A DNA stretch of 64,000 nucleotides from Agrobacterium arsenijevicii (lineage in GTDB: Bacteria > Pseudomonadota > Alphaproteobacteria > Rhizobiales > Rhizobiaceae), in NCBI GenBank assembly GCA_000949895.1, contig JWIT01000005.1, forward strand, positions 62,001 through 126,000, given 5' to 3'. The position numbers were made by a program, and so were the translations under genes. Shown in pieces: positions 56,260 through 64,000 of this stretch (positions within the stretch are counted from its first letter, which is position 1; each line of letters begins with the position of its first letter). The notes below the pieces were generated by a model. The model did not search any database and was not told the origin of the DNA. It was given only the letters and a program-made list of their open reading frames with translations.

Positions 56260-57306
56260 TTAATGCATTTCCACTTTCAGAAAGCCGATAATCGCCTCTG
56301 CGATTTGCCGGTGGATGGCGGCGCGGTCCCTGCCGCCGCCATCTCGGCAGACAAAACCTTCGCCCGGCGACAGCTCCTCGACGATTTTTTCACCGTTCGG
56401 CTTGCATATCTGCATGAAGCTGAAGTGGCTGGCATCCGGTATTTCCCGATAAACCGTCGTCGCCTTTGGCAGATGCCGGGCAATATATTCCGAATCAGCC
56501 TTGATGGCGGCAATCTCGGGCGTTTCCACACCGGCGGCCAGAACCAGAACCGGTACATCGACGCGTTGCAGCGTTTCCGGCAGAAAACCGGCAGCCGGGC
56601 CAGCGTCGAGCGCAATCACCGCACGGATGCGACCATCCTTCAAATCCATCGAAAGGCGCGGATCGGCCTTGCCGTCGTTAACTATCCCGACCTTGGCCAG
56701 CAACCGTGGCGCCTTGCATTGCGGCGGGGCTTTCTCCGCATTGCAGTCTTTTAGAGCGAGTTCGGCGCTGTAGCGGGCACCAGTCAGCTCCATCGCGGTC
56801 CAGCCTCCCAGAGAATGGCCGATGACCACAATACGCGCCCTGTCGATCTTGCCGGCGAGCTGGTCATTGTCGAGCAGCGCCGTCAGTGTTCTGCTGATAT
56901 CGCGCGGACGTTCCCACAATGGCACGATCTCCGTCGCATTCTCTTCGGTGAACGATTCGCCCGCATGATCCGGCGCGGCCACGACATAACCCTGCTGAAC
57001 AAGCTCACCGGCAATCCAGTTCAGATTACGCCAGCTACCGCCAAATCCGTGCGACAGCAGCACCAGAGGACGGGAACCGGCGAGAAAAAACGCAGCGGGT
57101 TGAACCTCAAGGCCATAAAAGGCCGCGTTTTCACCCACCATCTCGCTTTTTTCCGACGACGCGGCCGGATACCACAATGACAGGTGCAGCGGCCGCGCAC
57201 CCGCATCATCGGGCAATTCAAGCTGCTTGAAACCAATGGCACTTTCCGCCATCGCGGACGCCACGGTAGAGAGAATGACGGTTGCCGCCAGAAGAAAATA
57301 GCGCAT
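56260..57306 (-). CDS. secreted alpha/beta hydrolase (dienelactone-hydrolase/PAF-acetylhydrolase-like)
   Basis: A 348-residue exported hydrolase with a signal peptide (YFLLAATVILSTVASAMA). The oxyanion segment is LSHGFGGSWRN, the nucleophile lies in VVIGHSLGGWTAM, and the catalytic histidine in PDASHFSFM; an aspartate in LDAGPAAG may complete the triad. Two cysteines in DCNAEKAPPQCK probably form a disulfide. Substrate unknown. ATG 57306 gives the signal peptide; the frame is open to 57348. Confidence 0.82.
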   Translation of the reverse strand: MRYFLLAATVILSTVASAMAESAIGFKQLELPDDAGARPLHLSLWYPAASSEKSEMVGENAAFYGLEVQPAAFFLAGSRPLVLLSHGFGGSWRNLNWIAGELVQQGYVVAAPDHAGESFTEENATEIVPLWERPRDISRTLTALLDNDQLAGKIDRARIVVIGHSLGGWTAMELTGARYSAELALKDCNAEKAPPQCKAPRLLAKVGIVNDGKADPRLSMDLKDGRIRAVIALDAGPAAGFLPETLQRVDVPVLVLAAGVETPEIAAIKADSEYIARHLPKATTVYREIPDASHFSFMQICKPNGEKIVEELSPGEGFVCRDGGGRDRAAIHRQIAEAIIGFLKVEMH

Positions 57307-57428
57307 GTGAAGCTCCAGGGTTGGATATGGGACCAACTCTGGGTTCAAACCGCCACCGCCAGAGACCTCAAACAGGTTTCAGGTCGTCCTGAAACGCGAT
57401 CAAGACGGCACGGCGGGGATGCGCGGCG

Positions 57429-57956
57429 CTAGGCCCCGGCCATCCGCTCAAAAAGCCGGATGGGACTGTCCCGAAATGTCGCCTCGCGAAACGGGCGAAA
57501 GCCGAAACGGGCTGCGATGGCAAGCGAGGGGATATTGAGCGGATCGATCATGCAGACGGTCCGCTGCGAAACCCCGGTGCCATCGAACCACTTTTTTGCC
57601 GCCTCCACCGCCTCGGTCGCGACGCCCTTGCCGTTCAGATCCGCGTCGATTTTCCACATCGCTTCCGGCACGCCATCGAAGTCGGCCCCGTTTCCACGGC
57701 GCATATGGGCAAAACCCACCTCGCCCACGATACGTCCGGAGCTTGTCTCCTCCACGACGAAGGGACCGAAACCGAAGACCGACCAATGGCCGATAAAGCG
57801 CAAAAGGCGGGCGAAAGCGAGTTCCGGGTCCAGCGGCGTAATCGATGTGACCCCTTCGATGGGCCGGACACCCGCGCTCCAGAACGCGCAATAAAGCGCT
57901 TCATCCGCGATGGTGTGCGGCCGCAAGACGAGGCGCGCGGTTTTCAGACGTATCAT
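57429..57956 (-). CDS. GNAT N-acetyltransferase
   Basis: A 175-residue acetyltransferase of the RimJ/RimL type: MIRLKTARLVLRPHTIADEA, acetyl-CoA loop around KIDADLNGKGVATEAVEAA, and the closing IDPLNIPSLAIAARFGFRP. It is a distant relative of the enzyme at 55694. Start at 57956 rather than the in-frame ATG at 57971. Confidence 0.85.
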   Translation of the reverse strand: MIRLKTARLVLRPHTIADEALYCAFWSAGVRPIEGVTSITPLDPELAFARLLRFIGHWSVFGFGPFVVEETSSGRIVGEVGFAHMRRGNGADFDGVPEAMWKIDADLNGKGVATEAVEAAKKWFDGTGVSQRTVCMIDPLNIPSLAIAARFGFRPFREATFRDSPIRLFERMAGA

Positions 57957-58042
57957 GAACCTCTTCCCCAAAGCAAAAAAGGCCGGCGCGTCGGTAGACG
58001 CGGACCCAGCCCTTTCACAAAATCATCTTTGCAATTTAACGA

Positions 58043-58690
58043 TCACTCGGCGACCGTTTTTGCGGTAAACACGATGCGATCGTCATGCACCTTGTATTCC
58101 ACCGCCATATTGGCCTCCTCTGCCAGGAGCAGCGTGTAATAGGGCTGCACGGAATGGGCGTCGACCGCCTCTTCCAGCCTGCCTTCGTAAATCTCGGCGA
58201 ATTTGGCCGGAATACGCATCATCTTCCCTTTAACGGTGATTTCGAACCTCGCATCACCCTCCGGGTCTTCCAGCACCACATCCACATTACCGCCGCGCGG
58301 GATCGCGCTGTAGGAAACGAGAAAGAGGTTGAGCAAAAGTTTGACACGATTTTTCGCGACGATGGCGCGTGGGCCGTTCCAGCTCACTTCGGCCTTCTTT
58401 TCGGCGGCGGCGAAATCCTTGGCGGCTTTTTCAGCCTCGCCGGTATCGATGGAAGCGCCGGCGGAGCCGGAGGCGCCGAAAGCAAGGCGGGCGAACTTCA
58501 GCCGCACGGATGCGTTAAGAGCGGACGTGCGGATGAGATCCAGCGCATCGTCATCGGTGCCGCCCTCGTCCAGCAATTCGAGGCCGTTATTGATGGCGCC
58601 GACAGGAGAGATCACGTCATGGCACACACGACTGCACAGAAGAGCTGCCAGATCGGGACCGGACAGCGTGATATTGAGTTTGCTCGTCAT
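58043..58690 (-). CDS. chpT: histidine phosphotransferase ChpT
   Basis: A 215-residue phosphotransfer protein. The phospho-accepting helix LLCSRVCHDVISPVGAINNG carries His24; the rest is a degenerate GHKL fold (KNRVKLLLNLFLVSYSAIPRGG) that no longer binds ATP. It passes phosphate from the kinase CckA to CtrA and CpdR. It lies 2.4 kb from ctrA and is divergent from eipA. Confidence 0.92.
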   Translation of the reverse strand: MTSKLNITLSGPDLAALLCSRVCHDVISPVGAINNGLELLDEGGTDDDALDLIRTSALNASVRLKFARLAFGASGSAGASIDTGEAEKAAKDFAAAEKKAEVSWNGPRAIVAKNRVKLLLNLFLVSYSAIPRGGNVDVVLEDPEGDARFEITVKGKMMRIPAKFAEIYEGRLEEAVDAHSVQPYYTLLLAEEANMAVEYKVHDDRIVFTAKTVAE

Positions 58691-58761
58691 AAAATTCTCT
58701 CCTGCGCAAGGGAGGCGCGGACGGTGTGGAAATTGTTAAGTCATAATGACACCATATTTGG

Positions 58762-58776
58762 TAAACCGATTGTTAA
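58762..58776. promoter_or_regulatory. candidate CtrA box between chpT and eipA
   Basis: TAAACCGATTGTTAA is, on the minus strand, TTAA-N7-TTTA, the same near-consensus form as the box upstream of ctrA. It lies 72 bases before chpT and 164 before eipA. Confidence 0.5.
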
Positions 58777-58940
58777 TAGGATGGTTTCAAAATGCCAAAT
58801 GCCTTAACAGGCCACCCTGGAGCGCCCTGCGTCCGTTCGGATGTATAAAGGATGCTCTGGAACTTTGAATCTGCGCATCGGTCCTGCCGAAAATCGATTC
58901 GGATTTTCGGGCTGATGCACCAACGAACAGACGGACGGAC

Positions 58941-59537
58941 ATGACGATGCGCCTTACGAAAACCCGCACCATTGCACGCCTCGGACTGGGAAAGATTTTT
59001 GCGCTCCTTGCCAGCCTCTTGATGTGGGCCGCACCGGCCTCGGCCCAGAACAGCGATCAATATTCTTTCCAGGAAGTCGTGGATGCAGGCCACGGATTCT
59101 TCGGTGAAACCACCGGCGGCCTTGCCAAGGTGGTGGAGCGCGCCTTCCAGCAATACGGTCTTCCGAACGGTTATATTCTGGGGCAGGAAGGCTCCGGCGC
59201 TTTCGTTGCGGGCCTCACCTATGGCGAGGGCACGCTTTACACCAAGAATGCCGGCCAGCATCCGGTCTTCTGGCAGGGCCCGTCGCTCGGCCTCGATTAC
59301 GGCGGCCAGGGCACCCGCGCCATGATGCTGGTCTACAACCTGCCGTCGGTCGATGCGCTTTACCGCCGTTACGGCGGCGTCAGCGGTTCCGCCTTCATCG
59401 TCGCCGGCGTCGGCATGACCTATCTCAAGAGCAGCGATGTCACGCTGGCACCCATCCGCACCGGCATCGGCGCGCGCCTCGGCATCAATGTCGGTTACCT
59501 TAAGCTCACCCAGCAGCCGACCTGGAACCCCTTCTGA
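58941..59537 (+). CDS. eipA: envelope integrity protein EipA (DUF1134)
   Basis: A 198-residue exported protein: signal peptide (FALLASLLMWAAPASA), then the DUF1134 core DAGHGFFGETTGGLAKVVE, NGYILGQEGSGAFVAGLTYGEG and GPSLGLDYGGQGTRAMML. EipA of Brucella is a periplasmic beta-barrel-like protein needed for envelope integrity and reported as a CtrA target. The CtrA-like box upstream fits that. An in-frame ATG two codons later is possible. Confidence 0.9.
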   Translation: MTMRLTKTRTIARLGLGKIFALLASLLMWAAPASAQNSDQYSFQEVVDAGHGFFGETTGGLAKVVERAFQQYGLPNGYILGQEGSGAFVAGLTYGEGTLYTKNAGQHPVFWQGPSLGLDYGGQGTRAMMLVYNLPSVDALYRRYGGVSGSAFIVAGVGMTYLKSSDVTLAPIRTGIGARLGINVGYLKLTQQPTWNPF

Positions 59538-59683
59538 TTCGCGATACGGGGAGGCACCCTTTAGCGCCCTCCCCCGCAATTGCCTTGGTGACACCCCTCC
59601 CAACGGTTGCAATAATAGCGTAACGTGCTTTCGCGCCCCTCTTTCCGAATGCGCGCGTATCTGAGTTTCGGAGACTGTCTCGC

Positions 59684-60910
59684 GTGATTGAATATGCCAT
59701 TCTTTTCGGATTGGGTTTTCTCACCGCAACCCTGCTGGCCCTGCTGATCGCGCCCGCGATCCATCGCCGCATCGTTGCCTATACGGAAAACCGCCTGCGC
59801 GCGACGATGCCCATAAGCCCGCAGGAAGTCCGTGCCCAGAAGGACATGGCACGCGCCCTTTATGCCGCGGAAAACGCCAAGGTCCGCCAGGAACTGGATA
59901 CCGAACGGGAAAAAAACACCTCGCTTCGCCTCGCCAACGAGGCCACTTCCAGCGATGCCTATCGCCTTGGCGAACAGAACCGCAGCCTTTTGCTGAAAAT
60001 CGAGGAGCTGACGCTGGAGATCGGCGAATTGCGCGCCGCGCTCGATGCCAGCCAGGAGCACGGCAGCGCGATACAGGCAAATCTTCTGGAGCAGGAGAAA
60101 GCCGCAAACGAGCGTGCCGCCCAGATGTCGGAAATCACCGCCCGCCTCACCAATCTGACGCGCGAGCTGGATGATTCGAAAATCCTCGCCGCCACCCGCG
60201 ATCTGGAGGCCGAGCAGGCAAAACAGACTGCCTCGCGTTTCCGCAAGGAGGGCGAGACCGTAACCCGCGAATTGCAGGATGTCGCGGCCCGCAACAAGGA
60301 AGCCATGACGGCGGTTGCCCGCGAAAGCCGCAAAGCCACTCGACTGGAAGAACAGCTCGGCAATGCCATGGCAAAAAATGCCGATCTCGACACCATGCTG
60401 ACGCTGCGCAATCAGGAGGTCGCCCGCCTGAAGGAGCAGCTTGCCGCAACCGGCGGCCGTGCCAACGACATGATCATCCGCCTACCGAACCCCGCCGTAC
60501 CGGTGGAGACAACCGCAAGCCAGCCGCAACAGGCCGTATCCGTGCCTGAAATCGCACCCGTCGTTGCGGTAGACGCTCCACAGGTGGAAACTGCCGAGAC
60601 AGCACCGGCCTCCCCGGCTGCGGAGCAACCGACGTCACTGCCACCGGAAGGTCTGGAGCAGGAAATCGAAGATATCCGCAATCAGGGAACGGCGCTCACC
60701 GAACGCCTGCTGAATGTGCGCGGCACCGGCAACGACGAACCGATCCGCCGCGAAATCGCCCGCATCGCCGCCCAGATGATCGCCCTCACGGCTGCGCAGG
60801 AAGGCGACAAGTCGCCTATCCCGGGATTGCTTGCGAAGGCCGCTGCTGCATCCGGCCGGGAGAGCCTGGCGGCGCAGGCGAGTGCGCTGGTTGAGAAGCG
60901 GAAGGGTTGA
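59684..60910 (+). CDS. membrane-anchored coiled-coil protein of unknown function
   Basis: A 408-residue protein that begins at GTG 59684. Residues 3-25 form one membrane anchor (YAILFGLGFLTATLLALLIA); residues 35-260 are almost continuous coiled coil rich in Glu, Arg and Ala; a Pro/Val/Ala-rich linker (PVETTASQPQQAVSVPEIAP) follows; and a C-terminal helical part (LEQEIEDIRNQGTALTERLL, REIARIAAQMIALTAAQEG) ends it. I recognise no domain. The build suggests a scaffold linking the inner membrane to cytoplasmic partners, possibly for envelope or division. It follows eipA on the same strand. Confidence 0.75.
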   Translation: MIEYAILFGLGFLTATLLALLIAPAIHRRIVAYTENRLRATMPISPQEVRAQKDMARALYAAENAKVRQELDTEREKNTSLRLANEATSSDAYRLGEQNRSLLLKIEELTLEIGELRAALDASQEHGSAIQANLLEQEKAANERAAQMSEITARLTNLTRELDDSKILAATRDLEAEQAKQTASRFRKEGETVTRELQDVAARNKEAMTAVARESRKATRLEEQLGNAMAKNADLDTMLTLRNQEVARLKEQLAATGGRANDMIIRLPNPAVPVETTASQPQQAVSVPEIAPVVAVDAPQVETAETAPASPAAEQPTSLPPEGLEQEIEDIRNQGTALTERLLNVRGTGNDEPIRREIARIAAQMIALTAAQEGDKSPIPGLLAKAAAASGRESLAAQASALVEKRKG

Positions 60911-60938
60911 TACCTCTACGCCTTTGCGCGTGGGGTTC

Positions 60939-61093
60939 ACCCCCCTCTGCCCTGCCGGGCATCTCCCCCTCAAGGGGGGAGATCGACCTGAGGCGAGGTC
61001 TCGGCCATCTCGACATTTGAGAATAAAGTGGCGGTAGCGCTTCTTGCTAATCTCCCTCCTTGTGGGGGAGATGCCCGGCAGGGCAGAGGGGGG
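60939..61093. repeat. intergenic repeat, family B copy 5
   Basis: About 155 bp with outer arms as in copy 1 and inner CTCAAGGGGGGAGATCGA, between two converging genes. Confidence 0.88.
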
Positions 61094-61140
61094 TAAGCGG
61101 CATTCGCTAAGGGTAAGCCTCATCAGCAGATCTGTAAGAC

Positions 61141-62013
61141 CTAAACCCGCCCGATCGCCCCCGCCATCTGATAAAGCGCCAACCCGGAAGCCGTCCCCGC
61201 ATTCAAGCTATCCAGCTGCGGCGATTGCGCGATCCGCGCCGTATGAAAACGCGACAGCACCGATTGCGGCAGCCCCTCGCCTTCCGTGCCGATGACCAGC
61301 GCCATGCGCTCGGAACGGGGAATGTCGCGAATCTCGGTCTTTCCATTGGGCGAAAGGCTCCAGATCGCAAAACCGGCGGCGGCGAGCCGCTCCAGCATTT
61401 CCACCGCACCACCACCGCGATGATAGGGCACCGACAGGACCGAGCCCACGGAAACGCGCAATGCCTTGCGGTAGAGCGGATCGCAGCAGGTCTCGTCCAG
61501 AAACACCGCATCGGCATAAAACGCCGCGGCGTTGCGGAACATGGCGCCCAGATTATCGTGGTTGGAAATGCCGCAACCCACCAGCACCAGCGACGAGGCC
61601 GGAAGCGTGTCCGTCAGCCCGTCCAGCCTATTGTCGTGAACCCGGCGGCCGAGCGCCAGAATGCCGCGATGCAGATGAAAACCGACGATACCGTCCAGCA
61701 CCGGCGCTTCCGCCACATAGACCGGCACATCCGGCGGGAAATCCGCAAGGATATCCGCAACGCCGGAAAGCCGGTTCTTGAGGATGAGAATACTTTCCGC
61801 CGCAAAGGCGCCGCCCGCTTTGTGGGCGGCGGCCAGCATGCGCAGCACGACAGTACCTTCCGCAATGAAGCGACCCTGCCGGCCGGTGAGGTCACGCTCA
61901 CGGATGTCGCGAAAGGCGGCAATGCGCGGATCGGCCGGGTCTTCGACCGGGATCAGTACCCGGCCGTCAAGGAGCGCAGGTACGCCCGCCGGATCAATAC
62001 CCTCACTGGGCAT
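61141..62013 (-). CDS. SpoU/TrmH-family RNA 2'-O-methyltransferase
   Basis: A 290-residue SPOUT methyltransferase. An N-terminal substrate-binding part (RDLTGRQGRFIAEG) precedes the knotted domain with motif 1 GISNHDNLGAMFRNAAAF, motif 2 LVIGTEGEGLP and motif 3 LDSLNAGTASGLALY. It should methylate a ribose in tRNA or rRNA using SAM. Motif 3 has NAGTASGLAL where NVSVAAAI is usual, a variant seen in a rhizobial subgroup. Its start overlaps the next gene upstream by 11 bases. Confidence 0.86.
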   Translation of the reverse strand: MPSEGIDPAGVPALLDGRVLIPVEDPADPRIAAFRDIRERDLTGRQGRFIAEGTVVLRMLAAAHKAGGAFAAESILILKNRLSGVADILADFPPDVPVYVAEAPVLDGIVGFHLHRGILALGRRVHDNRLDGLTDTLPASSLVLVGCGISNHDNLGAMFRNAAAFYADAVFLDETCCDPLYRKALRVSVGSVLSVPYHRGGGAVEMLERLAAAGFAIWSLSPNGKTEIRDIPRSERMALVIGTEGEGLPQSVLSRFHTARIAQSPQLDSLNAGTASGLALYQMAGAIGRV

Positions 62014-62395
62014 CGACCGTCACATCGGCCAGGAACCGGCCGGCCGCGACGTTGAAGACCAGCGCCTTGCGGGTGCCGTTGGCAAGCTTGCCGTAAAACA
62101 GCATGTCGCCGCCGGAATAGCTGACATTTTCGATCACGAAGCCCTGCGGCAGGCTTGCGGTGACGGCAAGCGGTCCGTTGCCGGTGGGAACGGCCAGATT
62201 TGCCGGTGCGCTCTGCGTCACAACGGTTTTCGATGGCCCTACCGCCTTGTAGACAACCGCGCCGAAGACAGCCATAAGGCTGATGAACATCACGGATCCC
62301 GATACGATCTGCAAACGGATCATCTTGCGGCGAACTTTATCCATGGCCGGATCAAGCGGCTTGTCTTCCTGTTCGTCTTGCTCGATCTGCGTCAT
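62003..62395 (-). CDS. small membrane-anchored protein (DUF6476-like)
   Basis: A 130-residue protein with an acidic N-terminus, one membrane helix (LQIVSGSVMFISLMAVFGAVVY) and a periplasmic beta-rich domain (ASLPQGFVIENVSYSGGDMLFYGKLANG). Similar proteins are found beside rluD in rhizobia; function unknown. It is divergent from rluD by 38 bases and overlaps the methyltransferase gene, so the two form an operon. Confidence 0.75.
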   Translation of the reverse strand: MTQIEQDEQEDKPLDPAMDKVRRKMIRLQIVSGSVMFISLMAVFGAVVYKAVGPSKTVVTQSAPANLAVPTGNGPLAVTASLPQGFVIENVSYSGGDMLFYGKLANGTRKALVFNVAAGRFLADVTVDAQ

Positions 62396-62433
62396 CGGGT
62401 TCCCTGAAATGCTGATTGATCGGAAAAATAAGA

Positions 62434-63456
62434 ATGAACGACCCCTTTAAACAAGGCGGAGACGCAAGGAAAGTCCTGATTGCCGGCGAAGACGCCGAAG
62501 GCCGCCTCGATTCCTGGCTGGCGGGCGAAGTTGGCGGCGATCTGTCCCGCAGCCGCCTGAAGGCCCTGATCGAGCAGGGCGCGGTTTTCGTCAACGGCAC
62601 GCCGGTGACCGAACCGAAAAAGAAGGTGCACCCGCAGGACCGCATCGAGATCGTGATGCCGGAGCCGGAAGACCCCGAACCCAAGGGCGAGGATATTCCG
62701 CTCGACGTGGAATATGAGGACGAGGACCTGATCGTGCTCGTGAAGCCCGCCGGTCTCGTCGTGCATCCGGGTGCCGGCAACTGGACGGGAACGCTGGTCA
62801 ACGCCCTCATCTATCATTGCGGCGACAGCCTTTCCGGCATTGGCGGCGTGAAGCGCCCCGGCATCGTGCACCGGCTGGACAAGGAAACCTCCGGCGTCAT
62901 GGTCGTGGCGAAAAACGACAATGCCCACCGCCATCTCGCCGCGCAATTTGCCGACCACGGCCGCACCGGCCCGCTGGAACGCGCCTACAAGGCTCTCGTC
63001 TGGGGCCGCCCGCGCACGCTGCGCGGCACCATCGACGCCGCACTTGGCCGTGGTGCCGATCGCACCAAACGCGCCGTCAAGCATGAGGACAGGGACGACG
63101 CCCGCGAGGCGATCACCCATTACGAGGTGATGGAGCGCTTCCATGAAAGGCCTGACGCATCCTGCCTCGCCTCGATGGTGGAGTGCCGTCTGGAAACCGG
63201 CCGCACCCACCAGATCCGCGTGCACATGGCCCATATCGGCCACCCGTTGATCGGCGATCCCGAATATGGCGCGGCGTTCCGCACCAAGGCGAACCTGCTG
63301 GAAGAGCCGGCGAGATCCACCGTCAACCGCTTTCCGCGGCAGGCGCTGCATGCCTATCTTCTGGCCTTCGAACATCCCCGCACCGGCGAAGTGATGGAGT
63401 TCGAAACCGACATGCCTGAAGACATGGAAGAGCTGATCACCGCCCTGCGTACCTGA
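62434..63456 (+). CDS. rluD: RluA-family pseudouridine synthase, RluD-like
   Basis: A 340-residue synthase. The S4 RNA-binding domain is at residues 20-76 (LDSWLAGEVGGDLSRSRLKA) and the catalytic aspartate is Asp149 in HRLDKETSG; other motifs are LVKPAGLVVHPGAG and LETGRTHQIRVHMAHIGHP. RluD modifies helix 69 of 23S rRNA, while relatives act on other sites, so the target is inferred. A glutamate-rich insertion (PEPEDPEPKGEDIP) follows S4. ATG 62434 is chosen over an in-frame start at 62416. Confidence 0.9.
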   Translation: MNDPFKQGGDARKVLIAGEDAEGRLDSWLAGEVGGDLSRSRLKALIEQGAVFVNGTPVTEPKKKVHPQDRIEIVMPEPEDPEPKGEDIPLDVEYEDEDLIVLVKPAGLVVHPGAGNWTGTLVNALIYHCGDSLSGIGGVKRPGIVHRLDKETSGVMVVAKNDNAHRHLAAQFADHGRTGPLERAYKALVWGRPRTLRGTIDAALGRGADRTKRAVKHEDRDDAREAITHYEVMERFHERPDASCLASMVECRLETGRTHQIRVHMAHIGHPLIGDPEYGAAFRTKANLLEEPARSTVNRFPRQALHAYLLAFEHPRTGEVMEFETDMPEDMEELITALRT

Positions 63457-63463
63457 AAACGCT

Positions 63464-63493
63464 GCACGGCGCGGTCAAAAAACCGCGCTGTGC
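63464..63493 (+). terminator. hairpin after rluD
   Basis: GCACGGCGCGGT and ACCGCGCTGTGC form a 12-position stem with one mismatch and a six-base A-rich loop, eight bases after the stop. No T-run follows, so termination is uncertain. Confidence 0.5.
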
Positions 63494-63740
63494 ATCTTGC
63501 CGGAAGCCCCGGATAATAAAAAAAGATTAGCGGATAGCGATATTCCGCAGATGGTCCTTTTTGTAGACCGCCCCAATTCCGCTTCAATCATCGCACCTCC
63601 TCGACGCCCGGAAAGCTTGAAATCGTCACCGCGAATGCAGCGGTCGTACATCGGGCTTGCCGAATGACAGACGCTGCAAGGAACACCGTTCGACCCGCAT
63701 ACCCCGAACGGAACCGGCATGATGACGGGATCTATCGCGC

Positions 63741-64000
63741 ATGAACACCGATGAACGCCGGTTTATATTTCAGGATTTACGCAGCGTCGAAGGTTACATC
63801 GACCCACCCGACGCGCTCGTCTTCAAGGCGCTACTGCAGGCGCAGACAAAAGACGGCCTGGAAGGCGGCATGGCGGAGATCGGTGTCTATTATGGCCGCT
63901 CCTATTTTCTGCTGCGCAAATTCGCGCAGCCGCAGGAGAAGGTGCTGGGCGTCGACCTGTTCGAACTCGACCCGCCCTTGGATGGAAGCCTCGACCAATA
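63741..64000 (+). CDS. probable SAM-dependent methyltransferase (partial)
   Basis: The first 86 codons only; the gene runs off the window. It begins MNTDERRFIFQDLRSVEGYI and contains GGMAEIGVYYGRSYFLL, which looks like motif I of a class I methyltransferase (E-x-G-x-x-x-G), followed by VLGVDLFE, the acidic end of the second strand. This is the Methyltransf_24 pattern of glycan- or lipid-linked methyltransferases. The assignment rests on these short motifs. Confidence 0.6.
   Translation, partial: MNTDERRFIFQDLRSVEGYIDPPDALVFKALLQAQTKDGLEGGMAEIGVYYGRSYFLLRKFAQPQEKVLGVDLFELDPPLDGSLDQ

Noticed and set aside
63475-63720. Short minus-strand frames after rluD
   Set aside because: No ribosome site, no domain, and codon pattern unlike neighbouring genes; the gap most likely holds only a hairpin and leader sequence.

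Overview
The window looks like chromosomal DNA of an Agrobacterium (Rhizobiales), most likely A. fabrum/tumefaciens C58 or a close relative. The evidence is high GC content, long ATGA-coupled operons, a eukaryote-type glutamine synthetase II, a ureDABCEFG cluster with rhizobial extras, the SciP/CtrA/ChpT cell-cycle genes, and a Bra-type binding protein. That protein carries the Phe and Tyr at the two positions reported for the GABA-binding protein Atu2422. No rRNA, tRNA, CRISPR array, insertion sequence or prophage was recognised.

Layout. 1-4.4 kb: the start of a Wzz/ExoP polysaccharide co-polymerase, a phosphomannomutase, a truncated haemoglobin with a DUF423 membrane protein, and a DUF2325 pair. 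4.5-12.4 kb: reductive pyrimidine catabolism, with RutR divergent from an operon for N-carbamoyl-beta-alanine amidohydrolase, dihydropyrimidinase, a Nudix hydrolase and an ABC importer of the NMT1/THI5 class. 12.7-17.3 kb: an RND efflux pair. 17.4-19.8 kb: a Crp/Fnr regulator (SinR-like) behind a perfect anaerobox, a small secreted protein, and an MBL hydrolase. 19.8-29.3 kb: the urease cluster with several non-standard inserted genes. 29.6-35.6 kb: the urtABCDE urea transporter. 36-37.7 kb: DUF2735 and glnII with a sigma-54/NtrC promoter. 37.9-43.1 kb: an SDR gene, then a large sensor kinase built on an NCS1 transporter, and a LuxR-type response regulator. 44-50 kb: the liv/bra amino-acid transporter. 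50-59.5 kb: cysQ, a DUF2793 protein, sciP, fliJ, ctrA, chpT and eipA. 59.6-64 kb: a coiled-coil membrane protein, a SpoU methyltransferase, an RluD-type pseudouridine synthase and the start of a probable methyltransferase.

Together the genes form a nitrogen-scavenging district. Pyrimidine breakdown releases ammonia; urea is imported by Urt and cut by urease; ammonia is fixed by GlnII; amino acids and GABA enter through Bra/Liv. A cell-cycle/envelope district follows, in which ChpT phosphorylates CtrA and SciP antagonises it. The observation I rate highest is the NCS1-transporter/histidine-kinase fusion and its LuxR-type partner beside the urea and glutamine genes, together with a perfect 16-bp palindrome upstream of urtA that could be their target. 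Two families of intergenic inverted repeats (about 75 bp and about 155 bp) are scattered through the window, some of them inside operons.
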